From Kiritimatiellales bacterium (GTDB lineage: Bacteria; Verrucomicrobiota; Kiritimatiellia; Kiritimatiellales; Pontiellaceae), in the NCBI GenBank assembly GCA_030630445.1, contig DAOVNC010000091.1, forward strand, positions 1-9,799: DNA of 9,799 nucleotides. Reading direction: 5' to 3'. The notes beneath the pieces were generated by a model. That model saw nothing but the letters and a program-made list of their open reading frames with translations. It made no database searches and was not told the DNA's origin. Positions within the stretch are counted from its first letter, which is position 1. Each line of letters starts with the position of its first letter. Below, one piece after another: positions 1 to 6,181 of the stretch. A program made the translations under genes and the position numbers.

Positions 1-260
1 AGCCCCATAAGGAAGGCCATCAACCGCTTCTGGTCAAGGGTCAGCACATCCTTGGCATCGATGAAATAGCCGACGCGGTTTTCGATGGCCTTGGCGGCTA
101 TGTCGGCCAGCTTTATCACTTGCTTATCGACCTTGGCTGGCTCGATGGAGTCCGCGAGCAAGGCCTCCTCAAGATCCAGCAGGATCAGCTCGATGTCGCG
201 CTCCAGCTTGATTTCCTTAATGAGCAGATCCGCCTCAAGCCGGATCAGCTTTTTTTCTGC
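1..260 (-). CDS. 3' part of frameshifted Spy/CpxP-like periplasmic protein (partial, runs off window)
   Basis: This stretch is open on the minus strand from just after a TGA at 261-263 to the window edge, in the -1 frame relative to the ORF ending at 245. It has no start codon or ribosome site of its own at its beginning. It continues the upstream protein: helical, charged residues beginning KKLIRLEADL and ending with AKDVLTLDQKRLMAFLM. That ending closely matches AKNVLTLEQKLLFLAQL in the first part, so the two pieces look like repeated LTxxQ domains of one secreted protein. It is therefore best read as the second half of the gene starting at 706, joined through the seven-A run at 250-256. 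The real C-terminus lies beyond position 1. It may be expressed by ribosomal or transcriptional slippage, lost in a broken gene, or separated only by a sequencing error. Confidence 0.65.
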
Positions 261-706
261 TCAAGGTTGAGGTTGATCGGCAGGTCGAAGATGGACGGTT
301 GCAGGAACTCGATTTCCTCGTAGTCCATCACTTCATCCAGATGCAACTGCGCTAGAAAAAGGAGCTTTTGCTCCAGCGTAAGTACGTTCTTGGCCTTGAG
401 GACAAACTCGACCTTGGTCTTGATGAACTGGCCGTACAATCCGCCAATATCCTTGAGAATGGCATTAGTCTGCTTGGCGGATTTATCCGCCGCCTTTTGC
501 GAGTCGAGCCGCTCTTCGCGCGTCAGCTCCAGCCCCAATTCGGTGAGTTTGCCCGCGATCGCACTCTCAAGCTGCGCACCTTTCTGTGCAAACTCGCTGC
601 CGATCTTCATTAGCTCGCCCTGTTGTTCCTGCGAGAGTTCCTGCGCATGACTTCCCACGGCCAACGTTGCGGCGAGTGCAATTCCAATGAGTGGAAGTTT
701 CTTCAT
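245..706 (-). CDS. Spy/CpxP-like (LTxxQ-motif) secreted helical protein, N-terminal part
   Basis: The 153-codon frame starts at an ATG with a strong ribosome site (TAAAGGAGG, five bases before the ATG). A signal peptide is clear: MKK, a hydrophobic core to about residue 19, and likely cleavage after SHA (residue 21). The mature part is almost entirely charged helix, with ELSQEQQGELMKIG near the start and AKNVLTLEQKLLFLAQL near residues 105-120. The LTxxQ motif is typical of the Spy/CpxP/ZraP group of periplasmic chaperone or metal-stress proteins. Assignment to that fold is by motif and helical pattern only, so confidence in function is modest. The frame ends at TGA 245-247, immediately after a seven-A run, while the -1 frame continues with a second LTxxQ domain. 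It is the last gene of the group, behind a sulfatase-tail relic whose stop codon abuts its ribosome site. A secreted helper protein for the envelope is the likely role. Confidence 0.7.
   Translation of the reverse strand: MKKLPLIGIALAATLAVGSHAQELSQEQQGELMKIGSEFAQKGAQLESAIAGKLTELGLELTREERLDSQKAADKSAKQTNAILKDIGGLYGQFIKTKVEFVLKAKNVLTLEQKLLFLAQLHLDEVMDYEEIEFLQPSIFDLPINLNLEQKKS
248..260 (-). other. A7 frameshift site between two stop codons
   Basis: On the minus strand the reading is CAG AAA AAA AGC TGA. The zero frame stops at 245-247, and the -1 frame has its own TGA at 261-263, so the only place where translation can pass from one frame to the other is these 13 bases, which contain seven consecutive A. 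A -1 ribosomal slip on AAA AAA, or transcriptional addition of one A, would join the two LTxxQ domains in frame. A simple one-base deletion in a run of eight A would look the same. Confidence 0.6.
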
Positions 707-714
707 TTAATCCT

Positions 715-792
715 CCTTTATTCGGTTAGTGTGATTACGACTTTATCCAACTCCCCCGTGAAGGGGAACGGATCCTTATAGATTTTCAAAAC
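715..792 (-). repeat. Direct repeat copy A: orphan 3' tail of a long sulfatase
   Basis: This segment matches 2443-2520 at about 68 of 78 positions by hand alignment, with no gaps. On the minus strand, 792-718 encodes 24 codons and a TAA, and 21 of the 24 residues are identical to the last 24 residues of the 756-residue sulfatase (shared core KIYKDPFPFTG). About seven of the base differences are synonymous and three change the residue. It is not attached to any sulfatase: upstream in frame the translation (GLPAY) loses all similarity. Its TAA runs into the AAGGAGG ribosome site of the next gene, just as the true sulfatase tail does at 2446. Confidence 0.85.
718..792 (-). pseudogene. Relic of the C-terminal 24 codons of an arylsulfatase
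   Basis: The residues include KIYKDPFPFTG, LDKVVIT and a terminal TE followed by TAA, corresponding to residues 733-756 of the neighbouring long sulfatase. There is no start codon, ribosome site or upstream catalytic domain, so it cannot make a sulfatase. The mostly synonymous differences from the intact copy suggest it descends from a once-functional paralog rather than from a fresh copy of the neighbour. It lies in the 134-bp gap between the 530-residue sulfatase and the Spy-like gene. Confidence 0.8.
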
Positions 793-797
793 ATATG

Positions 798-821
798 CAG
801 GCAGGCCGGAACACCTGCCTG
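798..821. other. Perfect 8-bp inverted repeat (hairpin) behind the 530-residue sulfatase
   Basis: CAGGCAGG at 798-805 pairs perfectly with CCTGCCTG at 814-821 across an 8-nt loop. In minus-strand RNA the hairpin lies about 20 nt after the sulfatase stop codon and is followed by CATATGTTTTG, which is only a weak U-tract. It could be a poor intrinsic terminator or an RNA-stabilising hairpin at the 3' end of the sulfatase message. It sits right beside the breakpoint of the sulfatase-tail relic. Confidence 0.45.
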
Positions 822-840
822 AATTGTTCTCTCGCCACAA

Positions 841-2433
841 CTAATCGTGCGGGGTGAGCTCGGCTCCCTTCGGCGTTATTTCCGATACCCGATGGGGGAA
901 CTTCTGGATCATTTTCATGTGTTCCCGCAAGGTAATTTGAACTGGCGTCACCGCAAATAATCCTGGGTAAAGTTCGCCATACTTCTCTCCGGGGTCGCGC
1001 ATAACATTGTAGAAATCCATGCCCGGCAATCCTCCATGCCCCTCAGTGATGTGGATCTTAAAATCATCATAGCGGATGGCACCAAGGGTACCGCCGCTGT
1101 AATGGAACATCACGTTACGCCGGCCATGGTCTTCACCAAGCAGGAGTAGCGCCGTCTGATCGATGCCATCTGTGATGCGGTCAACGGGGATGTTATCAAG
1201 CGCACCACCCAGGCGAGCGGCCGTGGTAAATAAATCAGTGATGTGCAAGATGTCCACCGGATCCTGGTTGGGCGCAATCATACCTGGCCACCAAGCCATC
1301 GCCGGAACCCGCACGCCACCTTCCGTGATGTCACCCTTGCCACCCTTCAACCAAGAGTAGCCGGAGGTCGGGTAGAAGGCGTACATGGGGCCGTTGTCGC
1401 TGATCCATATGACCAGCGTATTCTCGGCAATACCTTCGCTCTTCAAGGTATCAAGCATTTGTTTCATGTGCGCATTGTGGGCCGCCATCTCGGAAGCCTG
1501 CGCATTGGCTTTATCGACATGCTTGTCGTTGTAGTGAGCCTTTGATCCTTGCAACTGATTTGCGTAGGTTGCCCAGTAGATGAAGAAGAGATTTTCGTCC
1601 TTGGCCTTGTCCTTGATATAGGCCGTAATCTGCTTGATCGATTCGGCCTCAAAGGCTTCTTGTCGGTCAGGACCAAGCTTGCCGGCAAGCCCCTCAATAG
1701 GCTTACGCCCCTCGCCCTTACGCCCAATGTAACCCGCCACCGACAGGTCAATTCCGGTGCGTTTCAAATATTCCTCTTCTCCGGGGAAGTCGTAGAACAT
1801 CGCTTTATGGGAAGCCGGTGCGTCCTTATATAGGTCGTGTGAACCGGGCCAGTTGTCGGGTGCGCCATTCCACAGACCGTAGTATGCGTAGTCGTAACCC
1901 TGACTCTCCGGCAAATGCTCGGGTTCTTCGCCAAGGTGCCACTTGCCCCACATGGCGGTGCTGTAACCCGCATCGGATAGTACTTCGGCCACCGTCACCT
2001 CCTTGCCAGAAAGTCCGTCAGTCTGTCCCGGCCAAAGTACAGTCAGCAGTCCGGTGCGAACCGGATGGCGGCCTGTGTTAATGGCAATTCGGGACGGCGT
2101 GCAAGACGGTTCCGCGTAGGCGGTCCAGAAGCGCATACCCTCAAGAGCCATTTTATCTAGTTCTGGCGCGGGGGTGCCGCGATGCTTACCGCCACCCTGC
2201 CAACCCATCTCACCCCAACCTACATCATCGGCCAGGACGTAGATAATATTGGGTTTCTTACCGAACTGCTTTTCCAGAGCCGCAAGTTTTTCGTTGATTT
2301 GCTCGTCCTCAGTTGCCCATTTGTCCGAGTTCCTCTTTTCCAACGCCAAATACGGCGCGTCGAACTGCTGAGCAAAGGAAGAGCTGATGAATGTAGCCAG
2401 TACTATTCCAATAATAGGTCGATGATATTTCAT
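841..2433 (-). CDS. Secreted sulfatase, short type (530 aa, formylglycine-dependent)
   Basis: This is a full-length S1-type sulfatase (alkaline phosphatase superfamily), hydrolysing sulfate esters of an unidentified substrate. A signal peptide covers about residues 1-21 (cleavage after SFA). The catalytic domain starts with NIIYVLADDVGWGEMG, where D69-D70 are expected calcium ligands. The maturation motif C111-T-P-S-R115 would have its cysteine converted to formylglycine. GKWHLG lies at 163-168, SDNG at 345-348 (calcium ligands D346, N347), and GGKGDITEGGVRVP at 364-377 supplies the expected active-site lysine. The usual histidine-bearing stretch after the FFxY strand reads IYWATYANQLQG, with no histidine at the expected place. 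The start is fixed by AAGGAG eight bases before the ATG. It starts 12 bp after the stop of the 756-residue sulfatase, so co-translation is likely. It lacks the C-terminal beta domain of its neighbours and is clearly a different subfamily. Direct repeats flank it on both sides. Confidence 0.93.
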   Translation of the reverse strand: MKYHRPIIGIVLATFISSSFAQQFDAPYLALEKRNSDKWATEDEQINEKLAALEKQFGKKPNIIYVLADDVGWGEMGWQGGGKHRGTPAPELDKMALEGMRFWTAYAEPSCTPSRIAINTGRHPVRTGLLTVLWPGQTDGLSGKEVTVAEVLSDAGYSTAMWGKWHLGEEPEHLPESQGYDYAYYGLWNGAPDNWPGSHDLYKDAPASHKAMFYDFPGEEEYLKRTGIDLSVAGYIGRKGEGRKPIEGLAGKLGPDRQEAFEAESIKQITAYIKDKAKDENLFFIYWATYANQLQGSKAHYNDKHVDKANAQASEMAAHNAHMKQMLDTLKSEGIAENTLVIWISDNGPMYAFYPTSGYSWLKGGKGDITEGGVRVPAMAWWPGMIAPNQDPVDILHITDLFTTAARLGGALDNIPVDRITDGIDQTALLLLGEDHGRRNVMFHYSGGTLGAIRYDDFKIHITEGHGGLPGMDFYNVMRDPGEKYGELYPGLFAVTPVQITLREHMKMIQKFPHRVSEITPKGAELTPHD

Positions 2434-2448
2434 CTTGCTTCTCCTTTA
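2434..2448 (-). promoter_or_regulatory. Stop codon fused to ribosome binding site (TAAAGGAG)
   Basis: The TAA of the 756-residue sulfatase runs directly into AAGGAG, the ribosome site of the 530-residue sulfatase, so terminating ribosomes sit on the next initiation site. This arrangement favours translational coupling and fixes the ATG at 2433. The same stop/ribosome-site fusion occurs at 712-720 before the Spy-like gene, as part of the direct repeat. Confidence 0.7.
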
Positions 2449-2520
2449 CTCCGTTATGGTGATTACAACTTTATCCAGCGCCCCGGTGAAGGGGAACGGG
2501 TCCTTATAGATTTTCGAAAC
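2443..2520 (-). repeat. Direct repeat copy B: true 3' end of the 756-residue sulfatase
   Basis: This is the intact counterpart of 715-792. It covers the last 24 codons, the stop and the downstream ribosome site of the long sulfatase gene. The most similar core, 2459-2520 against 731-792, has only six mismatches in 62 positions. Together the two copies bracket the whole 530-residue sulfatase gene. Confidence 0.85.
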
Positions 2521-4716
2521 CTGCGTACCGGTGTCGCGGCCGATGTCAAACGTTTCGGCCAGCGAGTAGGTGCTGATGTGCATTTGCGGCATCTCGACCT
2601 CGTCGACCTTTTCGCCATTCACATGCAGTTCCCCGGTGCCGGCAAACTCGCCGGTCTTGATGAAGTTAAACTTCACGTCGACCTTGCCTTTGGGCAGCTT
2701 CCGCGACTTTAGCGTATAGTAGACGCCGTCGAGATAGTTGTAGTCGAAGTAGAGCCGGCGTCCCTTGATGAACATCGTGAAGCCACCGGTCATGCCGCCG
2801 ACCGCTACAATGACGCCCTCTTCCTTGCCGGTGATCTCAAGCGTGGTTTCGATCATGTGCGAGCGGTTCTTCACCGGAGCCGAAGATTTTTCAGCGATGC
2901 GCACCGCGCCGGGGGCGTAGTAGGTGAATACCTTCTGGTCGCCGAACAGGCGATCCTGCTGCTTGGCCAGCCGCGCAATCATGTCGTCGTAGAGTGGGTA
3001 GACGTTGTATTTCCACGCCTCCTCGTCGAAGATTTTTTGCAGCTCTTCCAGCTTCTCTGGATACTTGTCGGCGAGGTTGGTGCTTTCGGAAAAGTCCTCG
3101 GCCACGTGGTAGAGCTCCCACTCGTCCTGCTCGAACGGCAACACGGTGTTGAGAACCCATGGCATGCGATTGGCGTGCAGCGTAACCGCCTTCCAGCCAT
3201 CCACCCAGATGGCGCGGTTGCCGAACATTTCATAATATTGCCGCTGCTTGCGATTCGGTGCGTCGGGATCGTTAAAGGCATATTTCATCGAAATACCGTC
3301 CAGCGGTTGCTGTTCCACACTGTGATAGATTTTCGGCATTTCAATACCCGCCGCATCTAGGATGGTCGGGGCAATGTCGCTGATGTGATGGTACTGGCTA
3401 CGCACCTCACCCTTGGCGTTGATGCCGTTCGGCCAATGCACAACCAGCGCATCATGCTGGCCGCCGCGATGCGAACTCTGCTTGAAGTAGCGGAACGGCG
3501 TGTTGCCCGCCATCGCCCAGCCGGCGTGGTAGTGGACATAGGTGTTTTCGCGGCCCCAGTCGGCATAGTGGCGCATGTTGGCATCGAACGGGGTTTGCAG
3601 GCCGTTCAACACATAGGTCTCGTTGAAGGTTCCGGCCAAACCGCCCTCGCCGCTCGCGCCATTGTCGGAGGTCACGAAGATCAGCGTATTATCCAGTTCG
3701 CCAATGCGTTCGAGTGACTCGACCACCCGGCCAATCTGGAAGTCGACGTGTTCGAGCTGCGCGGCAAACGCCTCCATTTGCCGGGCATAGAGTTTTTTTT
3801 CGTCTCCGTTGAGCGAATCCCACGCGGGGATTTCCTGGATGCGATCGGTCAGCTGGGTATCCGCCGGAATCGCGCCGATCCGCTTCTGGTTTTCCAGAAT
3901 CGTCTCGCGCGCCTTGTCCCAGCCCATGTCGAACTTGCCTCGATATTTTTTCAAATAATCATCGGGCGCGTGGTGCGGCGAATGCATCGAACCGGACGCC
4001 CAGAGCATCATGAACGGGAGGTCGGGTTTGATCGACTTGTGCCCGGTGATCCATTCAATCGCACGGTCGGCCAGATCCTGGTCGAGGTGGACGCTCTTGC
4101 GGTAGGGCTCCGGGGTGTGGTCGTTCCACATGACCGGAACAAACTGGTGCACGTCCGCCGCCATGAAGGTGTAGGCATGCTGGAAGCCCTCGCCGCTCGG
4201 CCAGCGGTCGAACGGGCCGACCTGCGAGACTTCGTAGAGCGGGGTGTGATCCCACTTGCCTAGCGCATAGTTGATGTAGCCATGCTCGGCCAGATAGTTG
4301 GCGACCGACTTGGCACTCTCGGGCATGATGGCGTTGTAGCCCGGGAAGCCCATGGCCGTCAGTGCATGCGAACCGAGCCCGATGGAGTGTGGATTGCGCC
4401 CGGCCATCAGCGAAGCACGCGTCGGCGAGCAGAGCGCGGTGGTGTGGAAATTATTGAAGCGAAGCCCGTTCGCCGCCAGCTTATCGATGTTCGGCGTTTC
4501 GGTCAGCCCGCCAAAACAGCCAATCTGCCCGAATCCGGTGTCGTCGAGCAGGAAGACAATCACGTTCGGCGCGCCCTCCGGCGGGGTCGGGTCGGTCGGC
4601 CACCACTCCTCGGATTCCTCGTAGGAACGGGCTATCTTGCCTTTGAACTCTCCGGCGTGGGCGGCAAGTGCCGTCAATAGTGCAACTACTGTGACCACGA
4701 ACCATGACCGCTTCAT
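2446..4716 (-). CDS. Secreted long-type arylsulfatase (756 aa)
   Basis: This is a formylglycine-dependent sulfatase of the long (about 750-790 residue) arylsulfatase type seen in many environmental bacteria and in mycobacteria. The signal peptide ends at about AHA (residue 21). Key sites are NVIVFLLDDTGFG (calcium ligands D58-D59), NNFHTTALCSPTR with C96 as the residue to be matured, GRN at 106-108, HSPHH at 245-249, SDNG at 350-353 and FKQSSHRGG at 411-419 with K412. The usual GKWH motif reads GKWDH (153-157), so aspartate occupies the normal histidine position. Residues from about 605 to the end form a beta-rich C-terminal domain. The closest relative in the window is the 788-residue sulfatase, which shares the FEMFGNRAI-type block (here YEMFGNRAIW) and the overall architecture. 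GGGAGG precedes the ATG by seven bases. The gene heads a pair with the 530-residue sulfatase and follows a 226-bp gap, so it could have its own promoter. The substrate is unknown. Confidence 0.95.
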   Translation of the reverse strand: MKRSWFVVTVVALLTALAAHAGEFKGKIARSYEESEEWWPTDPTPPEGAPNVIVFLLDDTGFGQIGCFGGLTETPNIDKLAANGLRFNNFHTTALCSPTRASLMAGRNPHSIGLGSHALTAMGFPGYNAIMPESAKSVANYLAEHGYINYALGKWDHTPLYEVSQVGPFDRWPSGEGFQHAYTFMAADVHQFVPVMWNDHTPEPYRKSVHLDQDLADRAIEWITGHKSIKPDLPFMMLWASGSMHSPHHAPDDYLKKYRGKFDMGWDKARETILENQKRIGAIPADTQLTDRIQEIPAWDSLNGDEKKLYARQMEAFAAQLEHVDFQIGRVVESLERIGELDNTLIFVTSDNGASGEGGLAGTFNETYVLNGLQTPFDANMRHYADWGRENTYVHYHAGWAMAGNTPFRYFKQSSHRGGQHDALVVHWPNGINAKGEVRSQYHHISDIAPTILDAAGIEMPKIYHSVEQQPLDGISMKYAFNDPDAPNRKQRQYYEMFGNRAIWVDGWKAVTLHANRMPWVLNTVLPFEQDEWELYHVAEDFSESTNLADKYPEKLEELQKIFDEEAWKYNVYPLYDDMIARLAKQQDRLFGDQKVFTYYAPGAVRIAEKSSAPVKNRSHMIETTLEITGKEEGVIVAVGGMTGGFTMFIKGRRLYFDYNYLDGVYYTLKSRKLPKGKVDVKFNFIKTGEFAGTGELHVNGEKVDEVEMPQMHISTYSLAETFDIGRDTGTQVSKIYKDPFPFTGALDKVVITITE

Positions 4717-4942
4717 TTTTCGCCTCCCTCTTGATGGTTGCCTCTCAGCGAGAAACCGGATTATAGGACCTATTCCATCCTGTTCAACATCAAAAAGATT
4801 AAAACAAAGTCAGCCTCAATCATTAGTGACTTTTGCAGGGCTGGAACGGTCGCAGACTTTCCAGCCCTGGAATTTTCGGAGTCACCCGTTGGGCGAACCA
4901 ATCCCAGATCGCTAATGATTCAGAAGGTCAGGGGTTCGAAGA
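4717..4942. other. Intergenic gap of 226 bp between channel and 756-residue sulfatase genes
   Basis: No frame here is convincing as a gene. The gap holds the nested inverted repeats described separately, then AT-richer DNA (about 4775-4812) before the GGGAGG ribosome site of the sulfatase. It is the largest gap in the window and the most likely place for a terminator of the upstream unit and a promoter for the downstream one. I cannot point to a clear -35/-10 pair. Confidence 0.5.
4818..4920. repeat. Nested inverted repeats, 11-bp perfect inner stem
   Basis: The inner arms CAGGGCTGGAA (4836-4846) and TTCCAGCCCTG (4859-4869) pair perfectly over a 12-nt loop. Further out GTGAC (4826-4830) pairs with GTCAC (4881-4885), and AATCATTAG (4818-4826) pairs with CTAATGATT (4912-4920). 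The right inner arm also begins a local palindrome, TTCCAGCCCTGGAA (4859-4872), which offers an alternative fold. On the minus strand the inner hairpin lies about 75 nt after the channel gene stop and is followed by CAAAAGTCAC, not a U-run, so it is not a textbook terminator. It could be a REP-like intergenic element, a regulator site, or a 5' leader structure of the 756-residue sulfatase. Confidence 0.6.
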
Positions 4943-6061
4943 TTACACGTCCGAAGTTCCAATGCCTGGAACCGGAACCGACCCAGACGAATCCTCCACG
5001 CGGGTGGTGAAGGCCGGGAGGGCGATGGCGATGCCTTCGGCCTCGAAGGCATCAAGGATCTGGCGGTTCACTGTATCCGCATGGGCGGTGAATTTCCAAT
5101 ACTCCGGCGGGTGGTACCAATAGATCATGCGCAGTTCGAGGTGGTCGCGCTCGAAATCGTTGAGCCAGACGCGGGGCGGAAATTCCGGGTTAAGCCCTTC
5201 GTGATCCTTCAAGAGCTCCTGCACAATCTCGACTGCTTTTTTCGCCTTGGAAGAGGTGATGCCGATCGATAGCGGAATATCGGTTACGCGGCGGATGAAG
5301 GGACGGCGGCCAATGTTTTCGATGTCGGTCTTCGCCATCTCTTCGTTGGGGATAATGGCTTGGTGGCCGTTGAGCAGGCGGAGCCGGGTGGAACGCAGGC
5401 CGACTTCCTCGACGACACCGTCATAGTGCTTGATCTTAATGCGCTCCCCCACGATGAAAGGCTTGTCCATGATCAGCATGATGCTACCAAAAATATTCTT
5501 GAGCACATCCTGGGCGGAGAGCGCGAGCGCCGCACCGGCCACTCCGGCTCCGGCCAACAACGACGAAAGCGGGATGCCCAAATGCTGCCCTCCTTGAAGC
5601 AATAGCACCATGGCAAAGATAAAACCCACCAAGCGGCTCATAATGCGAATCAGCTGCGCATCGATGCTTTGCGACTTGATGTGAGGCGCGGAAACAATCA
5701 CCTCGCCCACACGACGGCCGATACCCAGCACCACCACCATGCTGCAAAAGAGGGTCAACAGCGAAAGGTTGAATTTGACAATGTAGAGTGTCGCCCCGGA
5801 AATCACCAACTGGTCTGTGATGATATCGATTGCCTTGACGGGAACAACTGCGGCCATGATGGGAAATACCAGCCCCAGTACATATTTGAACAGTCCACCC
5901 GCTGCGCCTCCCCGCGAAACCTGCCGCCCAATGTAGTAGACCGTGGCCATGACAAGAAATGTCCCGAGCAACACCACCGCGAGGCCGATCCATTGCCACA
6001 CCGCCTGACCGTTCTTTCGTTCCTGCACCGATCCGGGAAGTCGGGTTACCACCTCGGTCAA
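4943..6061 (-). CDS. MscS-family mechanosensitive channel, membrane and pore part (5' end frameshifted)
   Basis: This is a small-conductance mechanosensitive channel protein that opens under membrane tension to release solutes. Hydrophobic segments lie at about residues 23-45, 58-80, 84-114 and 138-160, followed by the pore helix region at 165-195 (SLLAGAGVAGAALALSAQDV and the next residues), whose Gly/Ala pattern is the MscS hallmark. The MscS beta domain follows (PFIVGERIKI, GVVEEVGLRSTRLRLLNG, IPNEEM), then a cytoplasmic alpha/beta domain to the end. The start at 6061 is a TTG without a good ribosome site and is probably not real. The frame stays open without ATG or GTG back to a TAG at 6179-6181, and those residues (RAGEFLQRVAHLPYKKGA) look like continuous coding sequence matching the linker typical of large MscS proteins. 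The missing N-terminal domain is the ORF at 6136-6642, one base out of frame. The gene is thus one channel of about 550 residues split by an indel. Confidence 0.85.
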   Translation of the reverse strand: MTEVVTRLPGSVQERKNGQAVWQWIGLAVVLLGTFLVMATVYYIGRQVSRGGAAGGLFKYVLGLVFPIMAAVVPVKAIDIITDQLVISGATLYIVKFNLSLLTLFCSMVVVLGIGRRVGEVIVSAPHIKSQSIDAQLIRIMSRLVGFIFAMVLLLQGGQHLGIPLSSLLAGAGVAGAALALSAQDVLKNIFGSIMLIMDKPFIVGERIKIKHYDGVVEEVGLRSTRLRLLNGHQAIIPNEEMAKTDIENIGRRPFIRRVTDIPLSIGITSSKAKKAVEIVQELLKDHEGLNPEFPPRVWLNDFERDHLELRMIYWYHPPEYWKFTAHADTVNRQILDAFEAEGIAIALPAFTTRVEDSSGSVPVPGIGTSDV

Positions 6062-6135
6062 CCATTTGCTGCCGGGCGAGGTCAGGTAGGTGTCGGCAAA
6101 GCCCTCGGTGGCCCCTTTTTTATAGGGCAGATGCG

Positions 6136-6181
6136 CTACGCGCTGGAGGAATTCCCCGGCACGCCCACCGTGTCGGAACTA
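6136..6181 (-). other. Frame overlap and probable indel splitting the channel gene
   Basis: The N-terminal ORF stops with TAG at 6136-6138, and the channel frame is closed upstream by TAG at 6179-6181. Reading SSDTV in the first frame and RAGEFLQRVAHLPY in the second gives a smooth protein, so the break is best placed near 6163-6166, beside a three-G run on the minus strand. One base is missing relative to an intact gene (or two are extra). Confidence 0.65.

Noticed and set aside
798..821. Strong intrinsic terminator after the 530-residue sulfatase
   Set aside because: The stem is perfect but is not followed by a proper U-tract, so I list it only as a hairpin.
715..2520. Transposon or insertion sequence carrying the 530-residue sulfatase
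   Set aside because: The flanking repeats are direct, about 87 percent identical and derived from coding sequence. No transposase or terminal inverted repeats are present, so a recombination event between sulfatase tails fits better.
2182..2712. Plus-strand frame of 176 codons across the sulfatase junction
   Set aside because: It spans the ends of two well-supported minus-strand genes and has no ribosome site or recognisable motif.
3791..3798. Run of eight A (minus strand) inside the 756-residue sulfatase as another frameshift site
   Set aside because: The frame continues correctly through it (GDEKKLYAR) with normal sulfatase sequence on both sides.
3748..4263. Plus-strand frame of 171 codons inside the 756-residue sulfatase
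   Set aside because: It is entirely antisense to catalytic-domain sequence and its residues show no domain pattern.
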